A stretch of DNA of 64,000 bases from CAMLFJ01 sp035524955 (GTDB lineage Bacteria; Methylomirabilota; Methylomirabilia; Rokubacteriales; CSP1-6): contig DATLFG010000086.1 in the NCBI GenBank assembly GCA_035524955.1, positions 18,445 to 82,444 of the forward strand, given 5' to 3'. Positions 7,154 to 15,953 of the stretch are shown one piece after another. Position 1 is the first letter of the stretch; each line of letters opens with the position of its first letter. The notes under the pieces were generated by a model. The model searched no databases and was not told where the DNA came from. It saw only the letters and a list, made by a program, of their open reading frames with translations. The position numbers and the translations under genes are program-made.

Positions 7154-8383
7154 CTACGCCACGTCCTCCAGCGCGAAGCCGGCGACGCGCTTGTAGTCAT
7201 CGGACAGACGCCGGAGCTCGGCGCGGGTGATGTAGCGGTCGAGGTCGTCGAACGGCACGTCGCCCACCAGCTCTTCCACGCGACGAATGAGATAGTCCGG
7301 TGGATGTTCGCGGTTCGTGCGCACGACCCGGGCGGTCGCGCCCGAGCGCGCGGCCTCGTAGGCCCGCAGGGCGGCCGCCGGATCGCCCCCTGCGGCGAGG
7401 CGATCGGCGAGCGCGCGCGCGTCGAGGATGGCCTGGGCCGCGCCGTTGGAGCCCCGCGGGTACATCGGATGCGCGGCGTCGCCCAGGAGGGTGACGCGGC
7501 CGAACGTCCAGCGATCCACCGGGTCCCGGTCCACCATCGGGTACTCGAAGATGACGTCCGAGCGGCGGAGCAGGTCGGGGACGTCGAGCCAGTCGAACGC
7601 CCAGCCGGCGTAGATGGGCAGGAAGTCCTCGAGCCGTCCCGGCTTGTTCCAGTCGTTGCGCTCGTACCCCGGCTGCGCGACCTGGGCGGTCCAGTTGATG
7701 AGCTGGTGCCCCTCGGCGTCCGCCTCATCGGCGATCGGGTAGATCACGAGATTGCCGTTCTGGATCGACCCGACGCGCACGTAGCTGCGGCCGGTCAGGA
7801 AGGGCTTCGCCCGGGTGACCCCGCGCCAGGTGTTGATCCCGGCGAAGCAGAGCTCCTCGCCGGGGTAGAAGTGTCGGCGCACGACCGAGTTCACCCCGTC
7901 GCAGGCGATGGCGAGGTCGGCGGCGATGGACGCCCGCGCGGCGCCGGTGGCGGCCGAGCGGAAGTGCAGGGTCACCCCGTGGTCGCCCTGGTCGAGCCCG
8001 AGGCACTGATGATCCGCGAGGACGCGGGCGGCGCCGAGCCGCTCCACGGCCGCGCGCCAGAGGGTCAGGTGGACCCGGGCGCGATGGATGCCCACCTCGG
8101 GCACCGGGTAGCCGGCGCCCCGGCCCCGCGGCTCGGAGTAGATGAGCTGGCCGAAGCGGTTGAAGAAGCAGCTATCGCGGTTCTCGATGCCCTGCCGCGC
8201 CAGGGCCTCGCCGAGCCCGAGCGCGGTCAGCTCGCGCATGGCGTGTGGCAGGAGCGTGATGCCGACGCCCAGCTCTCGCACCTCCGGCGCGCCCTCGTAC
8301 ACGCGGCAGGGAATCCCGCGCTGGTGCAGGGCGAGCGCGAGGACGAGCCCGCCGATGCCACCCCCCACGATCGCGATCTCCAT
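7154..8383 (-). CDS. FAD-dependent monooxygenase (PhzS/salicylate-hydroxylase-like)
   Basis: This 409-residue class A flavoprotein monooxygenase probably hydroxylates an aromatic acid or phenol using NAD(P)H and O2. Motifs: Rossmann fingerprint IAIVGGGIGGLVLALAL at the N-terminus, the conserved CDGVNS (DG motif) near residue 170, and GDAAHPMYPRGSNGAAQAI (GD motif) near 295-315. Length and the PRGSNGAAQAILDARALA run resemble the 'flavin-dependent oxidoreductase' group that includes PhzS; the substrate cannot be read from sequence. It starts 44 bp upstream of the UGSC gene on the same strand, so the two may form a transcription unit. Confidence 0.88.
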   Translation of the reverse strand: MEIAIVGGGIGGLVLALALHQRGIPCRVYEGAPEVRELGVGITLLPHAMRELTALGLGEALARQGIENRDSCFFNRFGQLIYSEPRGRGAGYPVPEVGIHRARVHLTLWRAAVERLGAARVLADHQCLGLDQGDHGVTLHFRSAATGAARASIAADLAIACDGVNSVVRRHFYPGEELCFAGINTWRGVTRAKPFLTGRSYVRVGSIQNGNLVIYPIADEADAEGHQLINWTAQVAQPGYERNDWNKPGRLEDFLPIYAGWAFDWLDVPDLLRRSDVIFEYPMVDRDPVDRWTFGRVTLLGDAAHPMYPRGSNGAAQAILDARALADRLAAGGDPAAALRAYEAARSGATARVVRTNREHPPDYLIRRVEELVGDVPFDDLDRYITRAELRRLSDDYKRVAGFALEDVA

Positions 8384-8504
8384 GTCCTAGATGCCCCGGG
8401 ACAGGGTATACCACGGCCGGCGGGAACGCTTACCGGACGGGCGCTTCGCCCGAGTGATCGCATGCCGGCACGACGGCCGAGGAGGCCCCGGGCGGGCCGC
8501 CCGG

Positions 8505-9500
8505 TCAGCGTACGGGTGGGCTATACCGCACCCGGGCGAGCTCGACGATCTCGATGATCGTGCCGGGGTGCGTGCGTCCCGAGGCCCGCGCGCCCCGGAT
8601 GAACTCGGCGCCCGAGTGCAGATAGGGGTTGGGATTGGCCTCGATCAGGTAGACCGTCTCCTGGGCGAGGCGGAAGTCGACGCGCGCGTAGTCGCGCAGC
8701 CCCAGGGCCTGGAAGGCGGTGAGGGCGTAGCGCTCCATGGTCTCGAGGACCGCCTTGGGGAGCTTCGGGATGCGCACCTTGCTGCCGCGATAGGCGCGCG
8801 TGCCCTCGCTCCACTTCACTTCCGTGCCGGCGATCCTCGGGGTGCCCTTGGGCAGGTGGGAGAGAACCAGCTCCACGGGAGGCAGCGCCTCCGGCGGCGA
8901 GTTGCCGACGACGCCCACGTAGATCTCCCGTCCCTCGATATACTGCTCGATGAGGATGGGGCCGTTGAACTCGCCGGTGAGCCCGTCGATGCGCTCCATG
9001 AGCTCCTTGATGTTGCCGGCGAGCGCATTGAAGCCGATGCCGATGGAGCCGTCCTCACGGAGAGGCTTCACGATCACGGGGAACGAGATGTCGTCCGCGT
9101 CGAAGTCGAGGCGGCCTCGCCAGAAGACGGCGAATTTCGGGCTGACCACGTTGTGAAAGCCGAGGATCTTCTTGGCCACCGCCTTGTCCATGGCGAGGGT
9201 GAGGCCCCGGGGGCCCGAGCCGGTGTACCGGAGACCGAGCAGGTCGTAGTACGCCGCGACGTGAGGCTCCTTCGAGTTGTCGTCGCCGAACGACTCCACG
9301 AGATTGAAGATCAGATCGGGCCGGAGCTGGCTGAGCGCGCGCAGGCAGTCGGGGGTGCCGTCGACCGCGATGCCGGTGACGTCGTGGCCGGCGCCCCGCA
9401 GGACGTGCGCGACCTCCTGGACGTCCGTCTTGCGCGCAGGCCGCCGGCCCTTGGCCGGATCGACGGATTCGTCGGCGGCGTGCGCGACGACGATGTTCAT
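8505..9500 (-). CDS. ATP-grasp ligase, D-alanine-D-alanine ligase-like
   Basis: This 331-residue ATP-grasp protein starts at ATG 9500, overlapping the stop of the upstream peptidase gene (ATGA). The N-terminal substrate domain (MNIVVAHAADES ... LRPDLIFNLVESF) is of the Ddl type. The central domain has the ATP-grasp pieces FPVIVKPLREDGSIGIG, ILIEQYIEGREIYVGVVG and the metal site YARVDFRL...VYLIEANPNPYL. Ddl-like folds ligate carboxylates to amino groups. The second substrate loop differs from true Ddl, and there are no cell-wall genes nearby, so I would not call it Ddl. Its tight coupling to an HExxH peptidase suggests action on a peptide or on modified amino acids. Confidence 0.8.
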   Translation of the reverse strand: MNIVVAHAADESVDPAKGRRPARKTDVQEVAHVLRGAGHDVTGIAVDGTPDCLRALSQLRPDLIFNLVESFGDDNSKEPHVAAYYDLLGLRYTGSGPRGLTLAMDKAVAKKILGFHNVVSPKFAVFWRGRLDFDADDISFPVIVKPLREDGSIGIGFNALAGNIKELMERIDGLTGEFNGPILIEQYIEGREIYVGVVGNSPPEALPPVELVLSHLPKGTPRIAGTEVKWSEGTRAYRGSKVRIPKLPKAVLETMERYALTAFQALGLRDYARVDFRLAQETVYLIEANPNPYLHSGAEFIRGARASGRTHPGTIIEIVELARVRYSPPVR

Positions 9501-10546
9501 GGGAGGCCGGCGTCCGGGCGTGCGCGCGCCCGCGCGGTGCCGCGCGCGCGAGGCACGAAGCTGCCGTGGCTGAGGAAGTTCATGGTCAGGGTGGTCGCGT
9601 ACGTGGTCAGCTCGACGAGCGTGGTCGCCTCCGTGCCGGCGGGCACCGCGAGGCGGAGGCGCTCGGTGGTCTCCACCATCCGATCGACGAGCGCGCGCAC
9701 GACGCTGCGGCGCACCCCCGTCCAGTACTCGATCTTGTTGATGAGGCCGGCGCGGTGCTCGCGCACGAAGTCCGCGGCCGGCCGCAGACGCCGGCGGCGG
9801 CGGACGAACAGGTCGGTGAGATCGTGCTCGAGGGCGACGTCGACGGGCGGCGTCTCGGCCTCCTGGGACCGGAAGAATTCCTCCACGGTCATGTTCATCT
9901 CCTCCACCGTGACGTCGGTGGAGGCCAGCCGCACGATGGGCTCGGTGTCGCCGAGCTTGCGCGCCACGCGGTCGACGTAGCGGAGCTTGTCCATGGCGGG
10001 CCAGCCCTTGTAGCGCTGCCGCCACCGCGAGCGGGGGGTGAGCCACACCGCGAACGTCTCGGCGAAGTCCTCGTCCGGATGCTTCTGCGCGTACCAGCCT
10101 TCCATGTGCCGTACGAAGCCCCGATGGAAGGGGACCGGCCGGTAGCGATCGCGGTAGGGCCGGTTGAAGGGCCCGAACCGATCGCGCCACTCGGGGGTCT
10201 CGAAGAGCTTGTAGGCGTAGTTGAAGGCGTGCCCCGCTTCGTGGCGCAGGTACATGCGGATCTCGCGGACGTCCTCGAGGTCGTCGAACTGCTTCTCGAG
10301 CCGCGAGAGCTGGGCGTCGGCCAGGTAGAACGGGATGCCGATGATGGGCTCCTCGGACGGACACCCCCACTCGTCGGTGAAGTAGGTCAACGGGCGGAAG
10401 CGGGTGAGCCCCTTGGCCGCGAGCTCGCGGTAGAGGTCGCCGACGTATCGCTCCATCGGGGAGCCCTCGAGCTTGAGCCCGAGGCGGCTGATCCGCTCGC
10501 CGAGCAAGGGTTTCAGGTCGGGAGCAGCGGTCTCGAACGCGCTCAT
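9497..10546 (-). CDS. Putative zinc metallopeptidase (HExxH)
   Basis: This 349-residue protein starts at ATG 10546 (MSAFETAAPDL); the longer frame to 10621 is Arg/Ala-rich and lacks a ribosome site. MYLRHEAGHAFNYAYKL near residue 125 carries HExxH, and DEDFAETFAVWLTP about 65 residues later supplies a likely third zinc ligand (Glu), the gluzincin pattern. There is no signal peptide, so the protein is probably cytoplasmic. The family resembles the annotated 'putative zinc-binding metallopeptidase' group; substrate unknown. It is translationally coupled to the ATP-grasp ligase, implying a two-gene module. Confidence 0.75.
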   Translation of the reverse strand: MSAFETAAPDLKPLLGERISRLGLKLEGSPMERYVGDLYRELAAKGLTRFRPLTYFTDEWGCPSEEPIIGIPFYLADAQLSRLEKQFDDLEDVREIRMYLRHEAGHAFNYAYKLFETPEWRDRFGPFNRPYRDRYRPVPFHRGFVRHMEGWYAQKHPDEDFAETFAVWLTPRSRWRQRYKGWPAMDKLRYVDRVARKLGDTEPIVRLASTDVTVEEMNMTVEEFFRSQEAETPPVDVALEHDLTDLFVRRRRRLRPAADFVREHRAGLINKIEYWTGVRRSVVRALVDRMVETTERLRLAVPAGTEATTLVELTTYATTLTMNFLSHGSFVPRARGTARARARPDAGLP

Positions 10547-10626
10547 GCGGCTCCATCGTACCCCACGGCCTCGCGCGGGGGCAGGGGAAGCGCGGCGAGC
10601 CTCGGCCGCCCGCGGGCGCATCCCGC

Positions 10627-12496
<1,870 letters not shown>

Positions 12497-12504
<8 letters not shown>

Positions 12505-12664
12505 GGCGGTTCTCCTGCCCCAGCATGTGTGGATCCTCCGCGGCGGGCGGCGCCGGGCCGCCCAGCAGCCGTCGCAGGTCCCGGGCCACCGCGACGCAGA
12601 TGACGAGGACGCCCGGTCCGAGGCCGGCGATGCTCGCCCACGTCATCGCGTCCCAGACCGTCAC
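12497..12664 (-). CDS. Small membrane protein, probable symporter accessory subunit
   Basis: This 55-residue protein starts at GTG 12664, which overlaps the symporter stop (GTGA). One hydrophobic helix (IAGLGPGVLVICVAVA) is followed by the basic ARDLRRLLGG and a Pro/Glu tail. Very small single-helix proteins encoded directly after sodium:solute symporters are known accessory proteins, and position plus topology suggest the same here. An internal ATG would remove six residues. Its end overlaps the htpG start by 8 bases. Confidence 0.6.
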
Positions 12665-14115
12665 GGCCGGCGACCGAGCACGCGGCCCAGGGTGTAGCCC
12701 AGCGCCGACACCGGCAGCGCGGCGAAGAGGGCGTACTCGCGGAGCAGCGTCAGCCCCCCGAGGTCCATCCGGCGCGTCTCCAGGTCGAGGTCCGGCGCCC
12801 CCCAGACGTGGAGGACCGTGTAGAAGGCCACGACCGCCGAGAGGCCGGCCCAGGAGGCCAGCGCGCCGGCGAGCGGCGCCGGCCGGCCGGGGAGCCAGAG
12901 GCTGGCCAGCGTCGGCACCAGGAGGGTGGACGTCAGGATCGTGGCCATGAACGCCCACGCCTCCTTGATGCGCTCGAAGTAGAGGCCGAGCGCCACGCAC
13001 ACGACGGCGGAGAACAGCATGGCGCCGCGCGTGTAGCGGATGAGCGTGCGGTCGTCGAGCTCGCGCCGGACCAGCGGGCGGTAGATGTCGTAGACGAGGT
13101 TGCCGGCCGCGATGAGCAGGTACGAGTCCACCGTCGACATGGCGGCGGCCAGACAGCCTCCGAGGAACAGACCCGAGACGCCGAGCGGCAGGTAGAGCGG
13201 AACGAGTCGGAGCAGCACCTGGTCGCGCGGGATGTCCGGGGGCAGCACCCCGGTCGCCATCATCGCGCCGCCCGCCATGCCCACCGCGGTGGTCGCCCAG
13301 TCGTAGGCGGCCCAGACGAGGACACCCCAGAGGAAGGCGTTCCGGATCGCCGCGGTGTCGCGCGCGGCCAGCATTCGCTGGTAGAAGAGCGGCTCCACCA
13401 GCACGCTCACCGCGGTGAGCGCGTAGGCGGCGGTGTACAGCGGCGGGGCCGAGCCGAGCGGCGCGAAGGCGTCCTCGCCGAGCGCCGCCCGCACGCCCTC
13501 GAACCCGCCCACCGCGCCCAGGATGAACGGGAGCGCCACCGCCAGCGACACGCACATGATCGCGAACTGCACGGTGTCGGTCAGCACGTCCGCCCAGGCG
13601 CCCCCCAGGGAGACGTACAGGACGCAGACCGCGCCACCGAGGCAGGCGCCGAGCCAGAGCGGGAGGCCGAACAGCACCTCGCCCATGGCCGCGAGTCCCA
13701 TGATGGCCAGGACGGGCAGCGCATAGAGGAACGAGGCGATCGCCGCCGCCAGCTGCGTGGAGCGCCCGTAGTGCTGACCGAGCAGGTCGGCGAGCGAGAG
13801 CGCGTCCATGCCGCGCAGCCGCCGGGCCAGCAGCAGCGCCGCCACGAGCAGGGCCAGGGTATACGGGCGCCCATAGGTGAACCAGACCACCACCCCCTCC
13901 CGCGACGCGTCCCCGCTGTCGCCGAAGAGCGCATCGAGGCCGTAGTACGAGGAGACGAGCGCGCAGATGAGGATCGGCGTCGTGAGGGAGCGCCCGGCGA
14001 GGAAGAAATCCCGGTAAGCCTTGACTCGCCCGGCGAGGAGAAAGCCGGCCGCGATCATCGCGACGAGGTAGACCGCGACGACAGCTAGATCCACGGGATG
14101 CAGGGACAGCGTCAT
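12661..14115 (-). CDS. Sodium:solute symporter family transporter
   Basis: This 484-residue polytopic protein has about 13 hydrophobic segments, the SSS (SLC5-like) arrangement. The start at ATG 14115 (MTLSLHPVDLAVVAVYLVAM) is chosen because a helix begins at once; the open frame further upstream is Gly/Pro-rich. Family marks include DFFLAGRSLTTPI near residue 35, YVSLGGAWADVLTDTVQF in the middle and AAAMSTVDSYLLIAAGN, which lies in the helix that forms part of the Na+ site in this fold. Substrate (amino acid, pantothenate, acetate or sugar) cannot be assigned. First gene of the operon with the small protein and htpG. Confidence 0.88.
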   Translation of the reverse strand: MTLSLHPVDLAVVAVYLVAMIAAGFLLAGRVKAYRDFFLAGRSLTTPILICALVSSYYGLDALFGDSGDASREGVVVWFTYGRPYTLALLVAALLLARRLRGMDALSLADLLGQHYGRSTQLAAAIASFLYALPVLAIMGLAAMGEVLFGLPLWLGACLGGAVCVLYVSLGGAWADVLTDTVQFAIMCVSLAVALPFILGAVGGFEGVRAALGEDAFAPLGSAPPLYTAAYALTAVSVLVEPLFYQRMLAARDTAAIRNAFLWGVLVWAAYDWATTAVGMAGGAMMATGVLPPDIPRDQVLLRLVPLYLPLGVSGLFLGGCLAAAMSTVDSYLLIAAGNLVYDIYRPLVRRELDDRTLIRYTRGAMLFSAVVCVALGLYFERIKEAWAFMATILTSTLLVPTLASLWLPGRPAPLAGALASWAGLSAVVAFYTVLHVWGAPDLDLETRRMDLGGLTLLREYALFAALPVSALGYTLGRVLGRRP

Positions 14116-14207
14116 CGCGCCGGGCCACCCTCCGAGGGTGCCGTATGGTAGGCGGGCGGGCGCGGCCAGACAAGCCCCGGAAGGCCGCCCGCGCGTCCGC
14201 GGCCGCA

Positions 14208-14221
14208 CGGCGGAACCGCCG
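14208..14221. promoter_or_regulatory. Inverted repeat, candidate upstream activator site
   Basis: CGGCGG-AA-CCGCCG is a perfect 6-bp inverted repeat about 85 bp upstream of the sigma-54 promoter. A further run with two similar blocks (CCGAAACCGACCAAACCG) lies between. Enhancer-binding proteins bind dyads at such distances. The GC-rich composition makes chance occurrence likely. Confidence 0.3.
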
Positions 14222-14305
14222 CAACTGCCGAAACCGACCAAACCGCCGAGCCGTCCCGGCCCGACCGCCGCCGTGCAAGTGCCCGTCATCATGTCCGTTC
14301 CGTCC

Positions 14306-14319
14306 GGCACGCCCCTTGC
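14306..14319 (+). promoter_or_regulatory. Sigma-54 (-24/-12) promoter of the OsmC/diiron operon
   Basis: GGCACG-CCCC-TTGC matches the RpoN consensus (TGGCACG-N4-TTGCA) at every core position, with the invariant GG (14306-14307) and GC (14318-14319) separated by exactly 10 bases. Transcription would start near 14331, about 55 bp before the osmC ATG. A sigma-54 activator is encoded just past the operon. Confidence 0.75.
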
Positions 14320-14384
14320 CACTGTCGTCCGACGTGGGAGCCGGGACGAGAGCACCGGGTCCCGCGGAAAGGGAGGACGACAAC

Positions 14385-14948
14385 ATGGCGACCATCGAGA
14401 CGGGCAAGCAGATCAACGGGCTGGACGTGGGCGCGCTGACGGAGGTCATGCGCGAGATCGAGCGGGACCCGGCCAAGGGCCAGGTGGAGTTCCGGGTGCG
14501 CTCGGAGTGGAAGGGGCAGACCCGGAGCCGGGCGTCGGTGGAGTCCTACTCGATCGGCGGGCAGGAGGTGCACCGGCACTTCACCATCGACGCCGACGAG
14601 CCCTTCGAGCTGCTGGGGCGCAACACCGCCCCCAACCCGCAGGAGCTCCTCATGACCGCGCTCAATGCGTGCATCACGGTCGGATACGTCGCGGGGGCAT
14701 CCATGAAGGGCATCGTGCTGGAGAAGGTCGAGATCGAGACGTCCGGCCGCCTCGACCTGCGCGGCTTCCTCGGCATCGATCCCGCGGTGGCGCCCGGCTA
14801 CGACACGATCCACTACGTGGTCCGGATCAAGGGGGCGGGGACCCCGGAGCAGTTCCAGGAGATCCACGACACCGTCGCGAGGACCTCGCCGAACCACTTC
14901 AATATCTCGCGGCCCGTCAAGATCGACGCCCGCCTGCTGGTGGAGTGA
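14385..14948 (+). CDS. OsmC family peroxide-resistance protein
   Basis: This 187-residue OsmC/Ohr-fold protein uses cysteine to reduce organic hydroperoxides in the cytoplasm. ATG 14385 follows GGGAGGACG. Family marks are the N-terminal antiparallel sheet, NPQELLMTALNACITVGYVAG (long helix with the reactive Cys) and C-terminal sheet VEIETSGRLDLRGFLG plus YVVRIKG. Only the helix cysteine is present; the second redox cysteine of classical Ohr/OsmC appears to be missing, so resolving may need another thiol. It is the first gene behind the sigma-54 promoter and is followed 29 bp later by a diiron protein. Confidence 0.9.
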   Translation: MATIETGKQINGLDVGALTEVMREIERDPAKGQVEFRVRSEWKGQTRSRASVESYSIGGQEVHRHFTIDADEPFELLGRNTAPNPQELLMTALNACITVGYVAGASMKGIVLEKVEIETSGRLDLRGFLGIDPAVAPGYDTIHYVVRIKGAGTPEQFQEIHDTVARTSPNHFNISRPVKIDARLLVE

Positions 14949-14977
14949 ACCGACCAACCCGACAAGGAGCGAGCCAC

Positions 14978-15898
14978 ATGAGCACGTACTCGTACGCGGA
15001 GTGCCTGAAGAACTCGTACCGGGTGAACTGGAAGATCAGCGACGTCATCGGCGGCCGCCACTTCGATACCGGGCGCCGCTGGCTGCCGGGCCGCCTCTCC
15101 GGGGCCGCCCGCATCGCCTGCCTCACGCCCGACGAGAAGATGGCGCTCAACCACGTGGAGATGGGGGCCTACGCCCACCTCTTCGGCTACGTCGAGGAGT
15201 TCATCGCTCCCCGCATGGTCGCCCTCGCCCGGGACTTCGAGCTCGACGATCGGGAGGCGTTCGACGCGCTGACCAACTTCGCGGCCGAGGAGGTCAAGCA
15301 CATGACCCTCTTCCGCGAGGTGCGCGCCGCGGTGGACGACGCGGTCGGCGTGCCGGTCGGCCTGCTCTCCGGCGCCCAGGACGTGGCCCGCGTCGTCCTC
15401 AGCAAGAACACCGGCGCGATGCTGCTGCTCACCGCGGCCATCGAGTGGTTCACCCAGCTGCACTACCTCACGTGCTTCAAGGACGACGAGTCCCTGGACC
15501 CGTTCACCAAGCACATCTTCAAGTCGCACTGGCTCGAGGAGTCCCAGCATGCTCGCATGGACCACCTCGAGACGCTGCGCGCCTTCCGGGGCATGCCGGA
15601 GGCGGAGAAGGATCGGGCGATCGACGACCTCATCACCCTGGTGGGCGCGGTGGACGGCCTCCTCGAGACGCAGGCGCGGCTCGACGTGGAGACCCTGCAG
15701 CGGGTCCTGGGGCGCGTGCTGGACCGGAGCGAGCAGCAGGAGGTGCTGGCCGGCGTGCTGGCCGCCAAGCGGTACACCTTCATCGAGAGCGGTGTCACCC
15801 ACCCGAACTTCCAGGAGCTGTTCGGCCTGGTGGCGACGCCGGCCCAGCATCGGAAGGTCCAGGAGGCCCTGGGCGGGCTGCTCATCGGGGCCGCCTGA
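14978..15898 (+). CDS. Ferritin-like diiron protein (probable diiron oxygenase)
   Basis: This 306-residue all-helical protein starts at ATG 14978 after AAGGAGCGAG. It has helical iron-ligand motifs spaced as in a four-helix diiron bundle: MALNHVEMGAYAHLFGYVEEF, NFAAEEVKHMTLF (EExxH), AAIEWFTQLHYLTCF and WLEESQHARMDHLET (EExxH). These are the two pairs of Glu/His ligands expected of ferritin-like oxygenases and oxidases. The substrate is unknown; AurF-type N-oxygenases and related proteins share this scheme. Co-transcription with osmC under sigma-54 suggests a role in a stress or nitrogen/phenolic response. Confidence 0.8.
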   Translation: MSTYSYAECLKNSYRVNWKISDVIGGRHFDTGRRWLPGRLSGAARIACLTPDEKMALNHVEMGAYAHLFGYVEEFIAPRMVALARDFELDDREAFDALTNFAAEEVKHMTLFREVRAAVDDAVGVPVGLLSGAQDVARVVLSKNTGAMLLLTAAIEWFTQLHYLTCFKDDESLDPFTKHIFKSHWLEESQHARMDHLETLRAFRGMPEAEKDRAIDDLITLVGAVDGLLETQARLDVETLQRVLGRVLDRSEQQEVLAGVLAAKRYTFIESGVTHPNFQELFGLVATPAQHRKVQEALGGLLIGAA

Positions 15899-15903
15899 CG
15901 CGC

Positions 15904-15941
15904 ACGCGCCCCTCTTCCTCGCCGGGGGGAGAGGGGCGCGT
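15904..15941. terminator. Bidirectional terminator hairpin
   Basis: A perfect 12-bp stem (ACGCGCCCCTCT / AGAGGGGCGCGT) with a 14-nt loop fills the gap between the convergent diiron gene and the large regulator. No T tract on either strand. Confidence 0.6.
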
Positions 15942-15953
15942 GTCTCGGGGGCG

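Noticed and set aside
8505..9500. Calling the ATP-grasp gene ddl (D-Ala-D-Ala ligase)
   Set aside because: It pairs with a peptidase rather than mur/fts genes, and the Ddl substrate loop is not clearly conserved.
14385..14948. OsmC gene as a third selenoprotein
   Set aside because: OsmC-like selenoproteins exist, but here the helix position is an ordinary Cys codon and no in-frame UGA occurs.
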